Shown here in pieces: positions 19,101 to 27,045 of a DNA stretch of 64,000 nucleotides. A program made the translations under genes and the position numbers. Within the stretch, counting starts at the first letter, position 1. Each line of letters opens with the position of its first letter. This DNA is from Ga0077555 sp964500805. Lineage in GTDB: Bacteria; Pseudomonadota; Alphaproteobacteria; Rhizobiales; Hyphomicrobiaceae. The notes beneath the pieces are model-generated. The model worked only from the letters and a program-made list of their open reading frames with translations. It had not been told where the DNA came from and did not search any database. The stretch is taken from contig CAZCQH010000003.1 in assembly GCA_964500805.1 (NCBI GenBank), forward strand, positions 62,001 to 126,000, in the 5' to 3' direction.

Positions 19101-19872
19101 GCCGATCGCGCCAGCATTGCAGTCTGCACCGCCGTCACAACAGCCGCAGCCGAATGGCTCTGCGCCACCGCATCCAGTGCGTCCTCCTGCCACAAATCCC
19201 TCGTTGCATCCCGTCATGCCGGTGAACGGCGCTGCCCCGAGGCCGCCGGTGTCCCAGCCGAATCCGCAGCCCCAGCGCACTGCAAACGGCGCGGCATCCC
19301 GTCCGCCGGCAGCAATTATGCCGCCTGGCGCGCCAGCGTCATCTCCAAGGACGCAACCACCGGCTGGCCCACCGCGCAGCACCAATGGTCACGCCGCGCC
19401 ACCCACCCCGCGCACGCTACCGCCAACGCGCCCCCCGCTGCCGCACCAGCAGCCGCCAGTGCAGTCCGGCCTCACGCCGGGTGGGCCACCGCCTGCGGTT
19501 TCACGCACTGCGCCGCCGTCCGCCGCGACACCTCAACAGGCAAAGTCCGATGAGCGGCCAGGCATGCTCTCGCCGCTGAAAATGCCGGCGATCCTGGGGC
19601 GGCTGATGACGCGACCGAGTGCCCAAACCTCCGCGCCAAGCGCTGATCAAACACCGCGGACTCAGCCGCCGGCCCTGCCTCGCGATCGGGTGTCCGAAGC
19701 TCAAAAGCGGCCTGTCGACTACTCGTCGCTGCCGCCGGCGATGGCCGAGCGATTGCAACGGCTGGCCGGCCAGGGCGCCGCCGCCGCTCAACGGACCAGG
19801 CGTGCTTCGGCCGACAAGCCCGCGTCCGGCGACCCGGCCAAGAAGCCACCCGAGAAGCCCGCCGCCGAATAA
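16105..19872 (+). CDS. Membrane GGDEF/EAL cyclic-di-GMP protein with PAS domain and proline-rich tail
   Basis: A 1255-residue protein. Order: signal/anchor helix (about 14-34); a periplasmic beta-rich domain to about 200 resembling 7TM-DISM sensors; about seven membrane helices (about 205-395); a PAS/PAC domain (about 410-530); GGDEF domain with GGDQF at about 622-626; EAL domain with EAL near 748 and DDFGTGYSS from 873; and a proline/alanine-rich tail (about 990-1255). The GGDQF site lacks the catalytic Glu, so cyclase activity is doubtful. The EAL domain keeps ExLxR, INVSS, ITES, DDFGTG, K in IKID and the AEGVE glutamate, so c-di-GMP phosphodiesterase activity is likely. The ATG overlaps the GNAT stop. 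The tail, read directly as low-complexity repeats of P, A, Q and N, may be a spacer or protein-binding region. Confidence 0.92.
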   Translation: MTFASSAEPARKRGHCLLLVASSVLLLILSLAGATPAEALKAIQVTGEQERIEITNLGELFEGRGDQLQIETAVGPDGATGRMAVRATTSGTSPAWLAFALHNPTEKTVELWLTAERYSAIGSGIVWPDLDARRIETVSHSAGFLPERIKSDRTDIFRLTIERGQTITYVAELASDRFARIYLWKPIEFEQRSRDRQLFNGIMLGITGILAVFLTAVFAANHKSIFPTAALVAWCVLALLCVDFGFWHKLFQMRPEDNAQYRAAAEAALAASLLIFLFAFLRGNLWHGFARTLFFVWVVGQLALLAIAVLDPRLAATIARMSFAVIGLVGGLIILFLSMRGLGRALAMVPTWILFLVWLFGAGVTLTGRLSGEFAIFGLVAGLVLIMLLIGFTVTQYAFRSTDPIYGSNPSQQQLRLAAIERAGVSVWEWAARRDELRFDQEIELSLGHNQGELPTRVPDLVTHLHPADKERFLISLASIKERLGGALQLEIRMRHVDSSYRWFELDGASVPTSDARQLRCVGLIRDITDEKRAQERLMHDAVHDSLTGLPNRQLLLDRLDSALRRARAEQGPRPAVLYIDIDKFKSVNSSFGMIVGDSMLLTVARRLQRHVGPEDTLARMGGDQFAVVVTSQQEARELAHIAERLRLALRSPVRMAGQEIVLTGAIGIALFDGSQVNGRDLLREAEVAMVRAKRAGSDRIEGFRPELRADKDERIAIESDLRRAIESRQLKLRYQPIISLSNEELVGFEALVRWQHPKHGLLSPSDFVPVAEESDLIVQLGSYVLNQAVQDIAHFQKELPRPEPLFVSINVSSRQLIKPDLVQEIRHAVGRAVVPSDSLRLEITESLVMENPEQSAHILELLREVGVHLALDDFGTGYSSLAYLNRFPFDTIKIDKAIVQASSERESNAIIVRSIVALAGELNKKIVAEGVETIEDAAFLRSIGCHFAQGFHYGEPMTDADVMRLLKLIRKADRRMRRRGLVRGLGKKKAANGHADAPPIAPALQSAPPSQQPQPNGSAPPHPVRPPATNPSLHPVMPVNGAAPRPPVSQPNPQPQRTANGAASRPPAAIMPPGAPASSPRTQPPAGPPRSTNGHAAPPTPRTLPPTRPPLPHQQPPVQSGLTPGGPPPAVSRTAPPSAATPQQAKSDERPGMLSPLKMPAILGRLMTRPSAQTSAPSADQTPRTQPPALPRDRVSEAQKRPVDYSSLPPAMAERLQRLAGQGAAAAQRTRRASADKPASGDPAKKPPEKPAAE

Positions 19873-19887
19873 CTGCGAGACGCGCCG

Positions 19888-21129
19888 ATGCGTGCGACCA
19901 GGCCGGGATGGTTTGCGTGGGCTGTGCTTCTCACCGGAGCACTTGTGCTGTTCGTGGGTGGCGGGTCCCGGTTCGCAATCGGTCTTGCCCTGAAACCGAT
20001 GGAAACCGACCTTGGTTCTGGGCGAAGTCTCATCGGTGTTGCTGTGGGACTGTTTCAACTCGTCTCAGCAATAGCCCTGTTCGTTTCCGGGCGCCTTGCG
20101 GACCGTATCGACGTCACACGAGTCCTTGTGGGCGGCATCGCCTTGGCAGCGCTGGGGATCGGTCTCCTCGCATGGGTTACAGAGCCTTGGCACGTTGTCG
20201 TGCTCTATGGCGGCTTGTTCGCTCTCGGCAATGGCATGGCGTCGGTCATCCCGGTTGGTGTATTGGTCACGCGCCACTTTCCAGACCGCGCGGGCCTCGC
20301 GAACGCGATCTCGTTGGCGGGGCTCGCCCTCGGTCAGCTTGTGATGATGTATGTCTTGGCGCCAGTGCTGGCCGCCGTCGGCTGGCGCGCCGTCTTCGGC
20401 TGGATTGGCATCATGCATCTGGCCGTAGTTCCGCTGCTGATCCTGACAGTCGGTCGCGCTGCCACTCGTCCAGGGAGACAACCAGTTGAGGCTCAAGAGA
20501 CGGCAGACAACGCTGGCGCGACGGCAGCCAGGCCGCAACATGCGCCGCTATCGGTCCGCGCCGCGATGCGAACGCACCAGTTTTGGTTGCTCATCGCTGT
20601 CTATGCGATCTGCGGGTTCGGCGACTTCCTCGTTTCGACGCACGTTGTGGCGTTCGCTCAGGATCGCGGCGTCGATGCGCTGTTCGCCGGCCGGCTCCTC
20701 GCCTACATGGGACTTGCCGCCCTGGTCGGCGTCTTGCTTGCCGGGGCATCAGCCGACCGCTTTGGTCCCGTGCTGGCCACCGCCCTTTGTTTCGAGCTGC
20801 GCATTGCCTTGTTCGCGGCAGTGCTGACTGACCAGAGCCTGCCAGTCGTAACAGCTTTTGCGCTCGTCTTCGGCGCGACATTCCTCGTCACGGCGCCGCT
20901 GACCGTGGTGTTCGTCAGGAATCACTTCGGCTCCCGTAACCTTGGCGCACTGACTGGCCTCATCACCATGGTGCATCACATCTTCGGTGGCCTCGGCGCC
21001 TGGATCGGCGCGACCCTTTTCGATGCCAGGGGTTCCTACGACTTGGTTCTGGCGATGATGCTCGCGACCTCCGTGATCGCACTGGCACTGATACTGCCAT
21101 TGCGTCCGTCGCGCCCAAACGCGAGGTGA
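19888..21129 (+). CDS. MFS transporter, 12-helix
   Basis: A 413-residue major facilitator with two groups of six hydrophobic helices separated by a hydrophilic loop (about 195-230). The loop between helices 2 and 3 carries GRLADRIDVTRVLVGG (family motif A), repeated in degenerate form in the second half as AGASADRFGP. The layout resembles the monocarboxylate/oxalate:formate antiporter branch, so organic-acid transport is a reasonable inference, but the substrate is unknown. It begins 16 bases after the GGDEF/EAL gene and is probably co-transcribed. It converges with the M20 peptidase gene. Confidence 0.88.
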   Translation: MRATRPGWFAWAVLLTGALVLFVGGGSRFAIGLALKPMETDLGSGRSLIGVAVGLFQLVSAIALFVSGRLADRIDVTRVLVGGIALAALGIGLLAWVTEPWHVVVLYGGLFALGNGMASVIPVGVLVTRHFPDRAGLANAISLAGLALGQLVMMYVLAPVLAAVGWRAVFGWIGIMHLAVVPLLILTVGRAATRPGRQPVEAQETADNAGATAARPQHAPLSVRAAMRTHQFWLLIAVYAICGFGDFLVSTHVVAFAQDRGVDALFAGRLLAYMGLAALVGVLLAGASADRFGPVLATALCFELRIALFAAVLTDQSLPVVTAFALVFGATFLVTAPLTVVFVRNHFGSRNLGALTGLITMVHHIFGGLGAWIGATLFDARGSYDLVLAMMLATSVIALALILPLRPSRPNAR

Positions 21130-21143
21130 AGAACCGCCGGACT

Positions 21144-22280
21144 TCACTCCAGCGTGCGCAGCAGCTCGGCGAAGAGACGGCAGCGGGGAACGAGCGAGGA
21201 GACGAGCAGGTGTTCTTCGAAGGTGTGGGCACCTGCTCCGTCTACGCCAAGGCCGTCGAGTGTCGGCACGCCGAGTGCACCCGTGAAGTTGCCGTCGCTG
21301 CCGCCGCCAAAAGATCCGTGTCGCAGCTCAAATCCGATCCCGGCCGCCAGCGCATATGCTTTCTCGAACAGCACCATCGTTTCGCGATTGGGGTTCCAGA
21401 GCGGGCGCACCGGACCGCGCTCCACGCTGACACGGATGCCATCCGTCTCGCTTTCGATGCCTTTCATGCGAGCGTAGATCTCGTCGTAAATGGCCGCGGT
21501 TGGGGCCACCGTGAGCACTTCGGCCCGCGCCTCGACCGGCATCACGTTGACGAACGTACCGCCTTCGATCCGGCCGACGCTGAACGTCATGCCACGATCG
21601 AAATCGGTCATCATCTCGATCCGCTCGACGAGGCGTGCCATGGCACGGATGGCGCTTCGGCCTTGTGCGTTGTTGGCCCCGGCATGGGCAGGCCGGCCGT
21701 GGGTCGTGATCCAGTAGCGCTGGAAAGCGAAGCGCCCGGTCACGATCACGCCGTTCTTGCAAGGCTCGGTGACGAGCACATACTTGTGCCGCTGTGCCTC
21801 GACTTCGATCCGCTCGCGTGACGACGGACTGCCAACTTCCTCGTCGGGAACGAACATGTAGGAGACGGGGAGCTTGGTGCGCTCGCCGGCGCGCTGCAAG
21901 ATCTGCAGGGCATGAATAGCGATGCGCACTCCGCCCTTCATATCGTAGATGCCGGGGCCGTAGTACCTGTCCCCATCGCGACGAATAGGCAGCCGGCTCG
22001 CGATCGTTCCATTGAGATGCACCGTGTCAAGGTGCGATAAGATCAGTATGCCCGTGTTCGCGGCCGGTTCCCCACCCGGCAGGCGCGCGATGAGGGTGTC
22101 GCCGAAGCCCGTTGCACCGGGGTGGCGCTCGAGCGTGGCCCCGAGAGCGGTCATGTCGATTGCCGCCAGATCCATCATCTGATTGACGGCGGATACATTC
22201 GTGGTCGGGCTTTCCACGCGCACCCAGGGCAGCAAACCCGCAATGATCTCGTCAGCGTTGAAGTGCGCCACTGACAACAT
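21144..22280 (-). CDS. M20 family metallopeptidase (glutamate carboxypeptidase-like)
   Basis: A 378-residue di-zinc hydrolase. Visible ligands: H83 and the following D85 in LSHLDTVH, bridging D113 in GPGIYDMKGG, the general base/ligand pair E147-E148 in VPDEEVGS, and a C-terminal His in DGAGAHTFEEH. An inserted dimerisation (lid) domain occupies about 185-295. This is the layout of carboxypeptidase G2/ArgE-like enzymes, which release amino acids from N-acyl or peptide substrates in the cytoplasm; no signal peptide is present. Start ATG at 22280 has GGGAG upstream. An AT-richer region of about 220 bases lies ahead of it and should hold the promoter. Confidence 0.9.
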   Translation of the reverse strand: MLSVAHFNADEIIAGLLPWVRVESPTTNVSAVNQMMDLAAIDMTALGATLERHPGATGFGDTLIARLPGGEPAANTGILILSHLDTVHLNGTIASRLPIRRDGDRYYGPGIYDMKGGVRIAIHALQILQRAGERTKLPVSYMFVPDEEVGSPSSRERIEVEAQRHKYVLVTEPCKNGVIVTGRFAFQRYWITTHGRPAHAGANNAQGRSAIRAMARLVERIEMMTDFDRGMTFSVGRIEGGTFVNVMPVEARAEVLTVAPTAAIYDEIYARMKGIESETDGIRVSVERGPVRPLWNPNRETMVLFEKAYALAAGIGFELRHGSFGGGSDGNFTGALGVPTLDGLGVDGAGAHTFEEHLLVSSLVPRCRLFAELLRTLE

Positions 22281-22507
22281 GGTGAGACTCCCAAGTGCGG
22301 CGCCACCATCTTTGACCGTAGGTGCTGCCGGAACTGCGGCGCAGCTACTTTGCGCACGCTTATCCCAATCTTATCATCGCGACGCGTCAAGTGGTGATAG
22401 TCGAGTGCTCACATCCGGCAATTCACCGATTGAAGTCGGCTCGCTATGGCAGGCGCCGCTTCGCTCAATCACTATTATAACCGCCCCACGTGGTCGCAAG
22501 GCGTCGC

Positions 22508-23116
22508 TCAGTCCTCAATGAGCTGGGCGAGCGAGAACGCGCCACGCATTTCGCCGAGCTTGAATCCGACCGCTTTGTCGTCCGGATAGTATCGGGCAAT
22601 CTCGGCCTTCACGTCCTGCTTCAGATCCGTTCCGTGGCACGTCGTGCACATGTCGGCCATCATGATCGGTCGCATGTAGCGAAAGAGTTTGTCGCCTTCG
22701 GCGGTGGTGATCACCTCGTGAAATTCCAGCTTGGCCGGATCGGCGCCGGACGCGATTTTGTCCTGGAAAAGCTGCAGAATCTTTTGTTCCCACTCGTCGG
22801 GTCCATTTTCCGGATTGCGCAGGCGCAATGCAGTCCGGCTCACTTCGAAGCCGAATTCATCGAACGCATTTGTGGCAAGATCTGGCGAGAGTGTTTGGCA
22901 GGAAGCAATTGCATCGACGGCCCCGTTCTTCAGGGCGGTGCCAAGCTCGGATCGGAGCCTGTCGGCCACGATCCCGGTGACTTCACGCGCGCGCTGCACG
23001 CGCTTGGCAGCATCGACCTTTTGCGCCGACGCCGGCCAACTCGAGATCGCTGATGCAGCAAACGTAATCGCCGCGGACGCAATAGCAACACAAGAGAACT
23101 TCAAGCGCCTGGACAA
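22508..23116 (-). CDS. Periplasmic one-haem DUF3365 (Tll0287-like) protein
   Basis: A 202-residue exported protein. After a signal peptide (about 1-32, cleavage near AQK) comes a DUF3365/Tll0287-like domain with a single c-type haem motif C157-TT-C160-H161. The YPDDKAVGFKLGEMRGAFSL ending is typical of the family, in which a PAS-like fold carries one covalently attached haem and may sense redox state or ligands. Start: TTG at 23116 with GGAGG about seven bases upstream; the open frame continues to 23281 but gives no signal peptide from that start. The gene follows the CHAD protein on the same strand. Confidence 0.8.
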   Translation of the reverse strand: MSRRLKFSCVAIASAAITFAASAISSWPASAQKVDAAKRVQRAREVTGIVADRLRSELGTALKNGAVDAIASCQTLSPDLATNAFDEFGFEVSRTALRLRNPENGPDEWEQKILQLFQDKIASGADPAKLEFHEVITTAEGDKLFRYMRPIMMADMCTTCHGTDLKQDVKAEIARYYPDDKAVGFKLGEMRGAFSLAQLIED

Positions 23117-23250
23117 GGCTCGCCCTCCGAATGATTTTATTTTTGGACGCCGGCATGCCTCCCACCGGGTCCCTCCGGGGCGCAATCTACTGCCAAGGCC
23201 TGCACCGACGCCAGGGCTTTCGCGTTGTGCGAATGCCGAGGTCAACGATC

Positions 23251-24165
23251 TCAAGCGTGTGCCTTGACCTGCTTGAGCCACGCCTTCACCAGCGAGCGCG
23301 CGTAGACCTTCGGCTTACTGGCAAATAGCACGCTGCATTCGGCCAGTGCTCGTTGCCGGAGTTTATGCTGCTCTGCCCGGCACACTCGCGCAACCAGCTT
23401 CATCTCGGTTGGCGACAACTCCTTCTCCATCTCGGCGAGCCATGTCGAAAGCTCCGTCAAATCGTGCTCGAGGCCCAGAGCCTGCGCCAATCCACGAACG
23501 ACTTTGATGCGAGATTGCAAAGCTTTGGGATCGCCGGCACTTATCAGCTGCAACTGGCGCTGATGCACCTGGATCGCCTTGCGCAGCTCGTGGAATGCGC
23601 TGCCTTCGTTGTCTTCGCGGGCAATCGCGCGTGCCTCATGCACTTTCCGGAGCGCTCGTTTAAATCCACGCTCAAGTGCTTCAAGCGGATCTTTGACCTT
23701 CAACCCCTCAACGCGGTCTAACATGTCGCAAAGACGCGCCGTCACGTCGCGCGCGGGCTTGATCGTCGGCCTCTTTGCGCCGACCGGATGCGGTGTCAGC
23801 GCCGGGCGTCCGGGGACGGACAAGAGCTTTTTGATCGCGACCGCGACGCAAGGCTCACCCTGCTTCAACAAGCGTGAGAGTGTCTCCCGGCGCACATCGC
23901 TGTCGCGTCGGCTGGCGAGGGTGCGGGCGACATCTCGGCACTCGCGATTGAGCGCCTGGAATTCCCGCGCCGGCAAACTATCTCTCATGAGCCGAAGAAG
24001 GGCGCGCAGCCGCTTCATCGATTTCCTGATCTCGTGTGTGCGGCGACTTCCGGACTTGCCTCGCGCGGAGGTTTGTGACCACGCGATAGCGTTTGCAAGC
24101 TCGGCACGCGCCGCTTCGCGCACCGCTTGATCCAGCGGTCGAGAGTGATCGAGGCGAAAAGCCAT
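23251..24165 (-). CDS. CHAD domain protein
   Basis: About 304 residues forming a CHAD (conserved histidine alpha-helical) domain, two four-helix bundles lined with basic residues. Visible: HEIRKSMKRLRALLRLMR and, in the second half, FHELRKAIQVHQRQLQL, each with the conserved HxxRKxxK/R pattern, plus the HDLTELSTWL helix. CHAD domains bind inorganic polyphosphate and often associate with polyphosphate granules. The partner CYTH triphosphatase domain is absent, so this is a stand-alone CHAD. The ATG at 24165 is preferred; a GTG three codons upstream is possible. It lies downstream of thiE on the same strand. Confidence 0.88.
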   Translation of the reverse strand: MAFRLDHSRPLDQAVREAARAELANAIAWSQTSARGKSGSRRTHEIRKSMKRLRALLRLMRDSLPAREFQALNRECRDVARTLASRRDSDVRRETLSRLLKQGEPCVAVAIKKLLSVPGRPALTPHPVGAKRPTIKPARDVTARLCDMLDRVEGLKVKDPLEALERGFKRALRKVHEARAIAREDNEGSAFHELRKAIQVHQRQLQLISAGDPKALQSRIKVVRGLAQALGLEHDLTELSTWLAEMEKELSPTEMKLVARVCRAEQHKLRQRALAECSVLFASKPKVYARSLVKAWLKQVKAHA

Positions 24166-24247
24166 GCAAGACACTCAGGGACATCGGATCAAAATCTTCT
24201 CCAGCCCCGATGTCATAATCAAGTAATCGGCGGCTTTCTGTGTCCGA

Positions 24248-24865
24248 TCAGGCGCGCCGGGCAGATTTCGCCCAGGCGAGCCATTCTTTCACGCGGGCTT
24301 CCGGGTGCGGGTGGGTGAAGAAATCCGTGATCACAGCGACGCTGTCAGCACCCGCTTCCACCACGCTCGGCGCTCGCTGCGGCGTAATCCCGCCAATTGC
24401 GCAGAGTGGGACAGATCCGATCCTTTTTTTCCATGTCCGGATGCGATCCAGGCCCTGCGGAGCCCATTTCATCGCCTTCAGCTTGGTTTCCCAGATCGGA
24501 CCGAGTGCGATGTAGTCCGGATTGGCGGCAAGCGCGATGTCGAGCTCGGCTTCGTCGTGGGTTGATATGCCGAGCTTCAGGCCAGCTCCTTTGATGGCTT
24601 CGATGTCCGCATCGGCGAGATCCTCTTGCCCGAGATGGATGAAGGTGGCTCCTTCCGCGATTGCCTCGCGCCAATAGTCATTAACGATAAGCTGGCAGCC
24701 ATTGGCCTTGCACAATGCATGGCTTTCACGAATCTGGCGCCGTGTCTCGTCCGGACTCGCGTTTTTCAGGCGCAGCTGAATTGTCTTGACCCCGAGCGGC
24801 ACGAGACGGCGCATCCAGGCATCATCGGGGACGATCGGGTAAAAGACGTCGAGCAGCGGTGCCAT
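24248..24865 (-). CDS. thiE: Thiamine-phosphate synthase
   Basis: A 205-residue TIM-barrel enzyme that joins HMP-pyrophosphate to thiazole phosphate, giving thiamine phosphate. Visible: YPIVPD at the first strand, KTIQLRLKN (QxR(x)K motif), LIVNDYWREAI (NDxx), FIHLGQEDL (HxGQxD), GISTHDEAEL, YIALGPIWETKLK (phosphate-loop region) and the C-terminal CAIGGITPQ. All main motifs are present. It is the third gene of a thiS-thiG-thiE run on the minus strand, completing the joining step; thiC, thiD and thiO/thiH are not in the window. Confidence 0.93.
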   Translation of the reverse strand: MAPLLDVFYPIVPDDAWMRRLVPLGVKTIQLRLKNASPDETRRQIRESHALCKANGCQLIVNDYWREAIAEGATFIHLGQEDLADADIEAIKGAGLKLGISTHDEAELDIALAANPDYIALGPIWETKLKAMKWAPQGLDRIRTWKKRIGSVPLCAIGGITPQRAPSVVEAGADSVAVITDFFTHPHPEARVKEWLAWAKSARRA

Positions 24866-24931
24866 GAGCTTGTCTTACCAGTCGCGTTGAAAGTCTGGAT
24901 GGCGGTTCTGCGGATCGTCACGATGGGTCGC

Positions 24932-25765
24932 TCAGCCTTTCGGCTCGAGCCCGAAGAACGGTGTTCCCGCAACCGGCGTCGAAGGTGCGGCCATATCGCG
25001 GGTCTCCATCATTCCGGCTTCCCACGCGAGGCGGCCAGCCACTATGCCGTCCGCGAAGGCCTTCGCCATGCGGATCGGATCGCCGGCCTTTGCGACTGCG
25101 GTGTTGAGCAGCACCGCGTCGAAACCCATCTCCATGGCCTGCGCCGCATGGCTCGGCGCGCCCATGCCAGCATCGACAATCAGCGGCACGCCAGGAAAGT
25201 AGTTGCGCATTGTGCGCAGTGCGTAGGGATTGGCCAAGCCGCGCCCGGTGCCGATCGGAGCTCCCCAAGGCATGAGCAGCTCGCACCCGGCAGCAAGCAG
25301 ACGGTCCGCTGCGCCGAGATCCTCGGTCGTGTATGGAAACACCTTGAAACCGTCTTTGACCAGCTCGGTCGTCGCTTCGACCAAGCCGAAGAGATCTGGC
25401 TGCAGAGTGTCGTCGTTGGCGATCACTTCAACTTTCACCCAGTCAGTGTCGAAAAGCTCCCGCGCCATCCTGGCGGTTGTGATCGCTTCCTTCGGTGTTC
25501 GGCAGCCGGCGGTGTTCGGCAGCAATCGCACGCCGAATGATGAGATCAGATCGAAGAAGCGCTGCCCTCCCGCCTCGCGCGCCGCTTCGCGGCGCAACGA
25601 AACCGTAATGATCCCCGTGCCGGACGCCTTCACGGCTTCGGCCAGCACCTGCGGCGAGGGATATTGTGCCGTGCCAAGCAGCATGCGTGAGTTCACGTCG
25701 ACGCCATAAAGCTTCAACGTGCCGGGCTTCGTCTCTTCCCCAATGTGCCGGGGCATTACGTTCAT
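24932..25765 (-). CDS. thiG: Thiazole synthase
   Basis: A 277-residue TIM-barrel enzyme that assembles the thiazole phosphate of thiamine from deoxyxylulose phosphate, dehydroglycine and ThiS thiocarboxylate. Visible: LLGTAQYPSPQVL, K111 in WVKVEVIANDDTL (Schiff-base lysine), LMPWGAPIGTGRG (phosphate site), and IVDAGMGAPSHAAQAMEMGFDAVLLNTAVA. The ATG at 25765 has AAGGTGAG upstream; the open frame to 25813 overlaps thiS. The thiS stop lies about ten bases before this start, as expected for genes whose products form a complex. Confidence 0.95.
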   Translation of the reverse strand: MNVMPRHIGEETKPGTLKLYGVDVNSRMLLGTAQYPSPQVLAEAVKASGTGIITVSLRREAAREAGGQRFFDLISSFGVRLLPNTAGCRTPKEAITTARMARELFDTDWVKVEVIANDDTLQPDLFGLVEATTELVKDGFKVFPYTTEDLGAADRLLAAGCELLMPWGAPIGTGRGLANPYALRTMRNYFPGVPLIVDAGMGAPSHAAQAMEMGFDAVLLNTAVAKAGDPIRMAKAFADGIVAGRLAWEAGMMETRDMAAPSTPVAGTPFFGLEPKG

Positions 25766-25775
25766 GCGCTCACCT

Positions 25776-26000
25776 TCACCCGCCTTGTCGCGGCGCGACG
25801 ATCTCGATTGCATCGCCTGCCGCGAGCCTTGTCATCGCGCGGGCCTTTTCGGGTATGAAATCGCCGTTCACGGCTGTCGCGACTTTGCGACCGGCGTAGC
25901 CAAGCTCGTCCAGCAATTGACCGAGAGCCGACGCGCGTACCCGAACCCGCTCGCCGTTGATGACGAGAGCGAGGCCATCATCATTGGGCGCGGAAGTCAT
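25776..26000 (-). CDS. thiS: Sulfur carrier protein ThiS
   Basis: A 74-residue ubiquitin-like sulfur carrier ending in Gly-Gly (PRQGG), whose C-terminus is adenylated and thiocarboxylated to donate sulfur to ThiG. Visible: LVINGERVRV in the first strands, a LGYAGRKVATAVNGDFI helix-strand pair, and GDAIEIVAPRQGG at the end. The start is uncertain: ATG at 26000 gives the usual size and is chosen, but in-frame ATGs at 26027 and 26042 are possible. It directly precedes thiG. No TPP riboswitch was found upstream on this strand. Confidence 0.85.
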   Translation of the reverse strand: MTSAPNDDGLALVINGERVRVRASALGQLLDELGYAGRKVATAVNGDFIPEKARAMTRLAAGDAIEIVAPRQGG

Positions 26001-26206
26001 TCGGGTCTTCAGGTTTTGATCTGCCATGCGTTCAGCCGCCATGATATCCACGGGCAATCTAAGGAATTCCGGGCGCCAATCAAAGGGCAGAGTTTTGCAA
26101 GGCTGAGATGCCCGCCTTTGACCTGGCGCGTGGTCTCTTGCCTTGCCGCACGGGCCTGGTCCCGCTAGCAAAGAGCCGAGCCCTTCAGCCGCCCGAGGAT
26201 CGTCCC

Positions 26207-26614
26207 ATGCCGCAGCAGATCACAACCAGTCACAAATCCCTCGTCGATTCCGCCAAGCGCCAGATCGAGGAGATCGAAATCAAAGACGCGTTCAATCTGG
26301 TCGGGCGCGACGATGTAGTGCTGGTCGACATCCGGGATCCCCGCGAGCAGGAGCGCGAGGGCAAGGTGCCAGGCGCTTTTTCGTGCACGCGCGGTATGCT
26401 GGAGTTCTGGATCTGTCCGGACAGCCCCTACCACAAGCCGATCTTCGCCGAGGACAAGAAGTTCGTGTTCTTCTGTGCTGGGGGGCTGCGGTCGGCGCTC
26501 GCCGCGAAGACGGCTCAGGACATGGGACTGAAGCCTGTTGCCCACGTCCTCGGCGGCTTCTCGGCCTGGAAGAAGGAAGGCGGCCCGATCGAGGCGCCGA
26601 AGCCGAAGGTTTGA
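26207..26614 (+). CDS. Rhodanese-like sulfurtransferase
   Basis: A 135-residue single-domain rhodanese. Active-site C90 opens the loop FFCAGGLRSALAA; the first half has VVLVDIRDPREQEREGKVPGA, the typical strand-loop motif. The CAGGLR loop has six residues as in sulfurtransferases rather than the seven of phosphatases. It may pass sulfur to another carrier. It lies divergent from the thiS-thiG-thiE run, so a link to thiamine sulfur chemistry is tempting but rests only on position. Start: ATG at 26207 with GAGGA seven bases upstream; the upstream frame to 26108 lacks such a site. Confidence 0.9.
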   Translation: MPQQITTSHKSLVDSAKRQIEEIEIKDAFNLVGRDDVVLVDIRDPREQEREGKVPGAFSCTRGMLEFWICPDSPYHKPIFAEDKKFVFFCAGGLRSALAAKTAQDMGLKPVAHVLGGFSAWKKEGGPIEAPKPKV

Positions 26615-27045
26615 CCGGCAACGCGCGGCTTCGGCAGCGGGTCAGATGGATGAGGGAACGGACGATCAAAGAAGTTTGTTGGCTGGTCGTCCCGCTGAGC
26701 GAGCGGAACCCCGCTTAGCCGCCTGCTGCGGCCATTCCGGAGCGGGGTGCAAAGCCTGTAGTAGCCGGGAGTAAGTGGGCTCGGTGGGGCAGTGTCAGGA
26801 AGGCCCATTTCGGATTGGACCCACCAGCCGTTTCGGGCGTGCCGAATCGGCTTAGAAAGCTCTGATTCCGGCCGCTCCGAGGGGTCCTAGTTTAGTCACA
26901 AAGACCCGCAACAAGCAGCCCGGGGGACCGGGCGTGGCCGCGGTCCAAGGTGTGGCGGCGGGCGGCTCAACTGCCAAGGGGTGTGAGTGGCGCGTCCGTC
27001 TGGCATGCCGGCTCGGTGGCGGCAGCCGCAGCAATTGGGAAACAC
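26615..27045. other. Gene-free region upstream of tolQ
   Basis: About 430 bases between the rhodanese gene and tolQ. It contains an inverted repeat ACCCCGCT/AGCGGGGT (26708-26715 and 26741-26748) with a smaller GCCGC/GCGGC pair inside, but no T-run. The ruvB and ybgC genes that often precede tolQ are absent. Promoter elements for tolQ should lie here but none stands out. Confidence 0.5.

Noticed and set aside
26085..26145. TPP-riboswitch-like GGCTGAGATGCCC...TTTGACCTG on the plus strand
   Set aside because: It has CTGAGA and a near TTTGACCTG box, but lacks the GAACCTG form and the CCAGCG/AGGGA element, and it points away from the thiS-thiG-thiE genes, which are on the minus strand.
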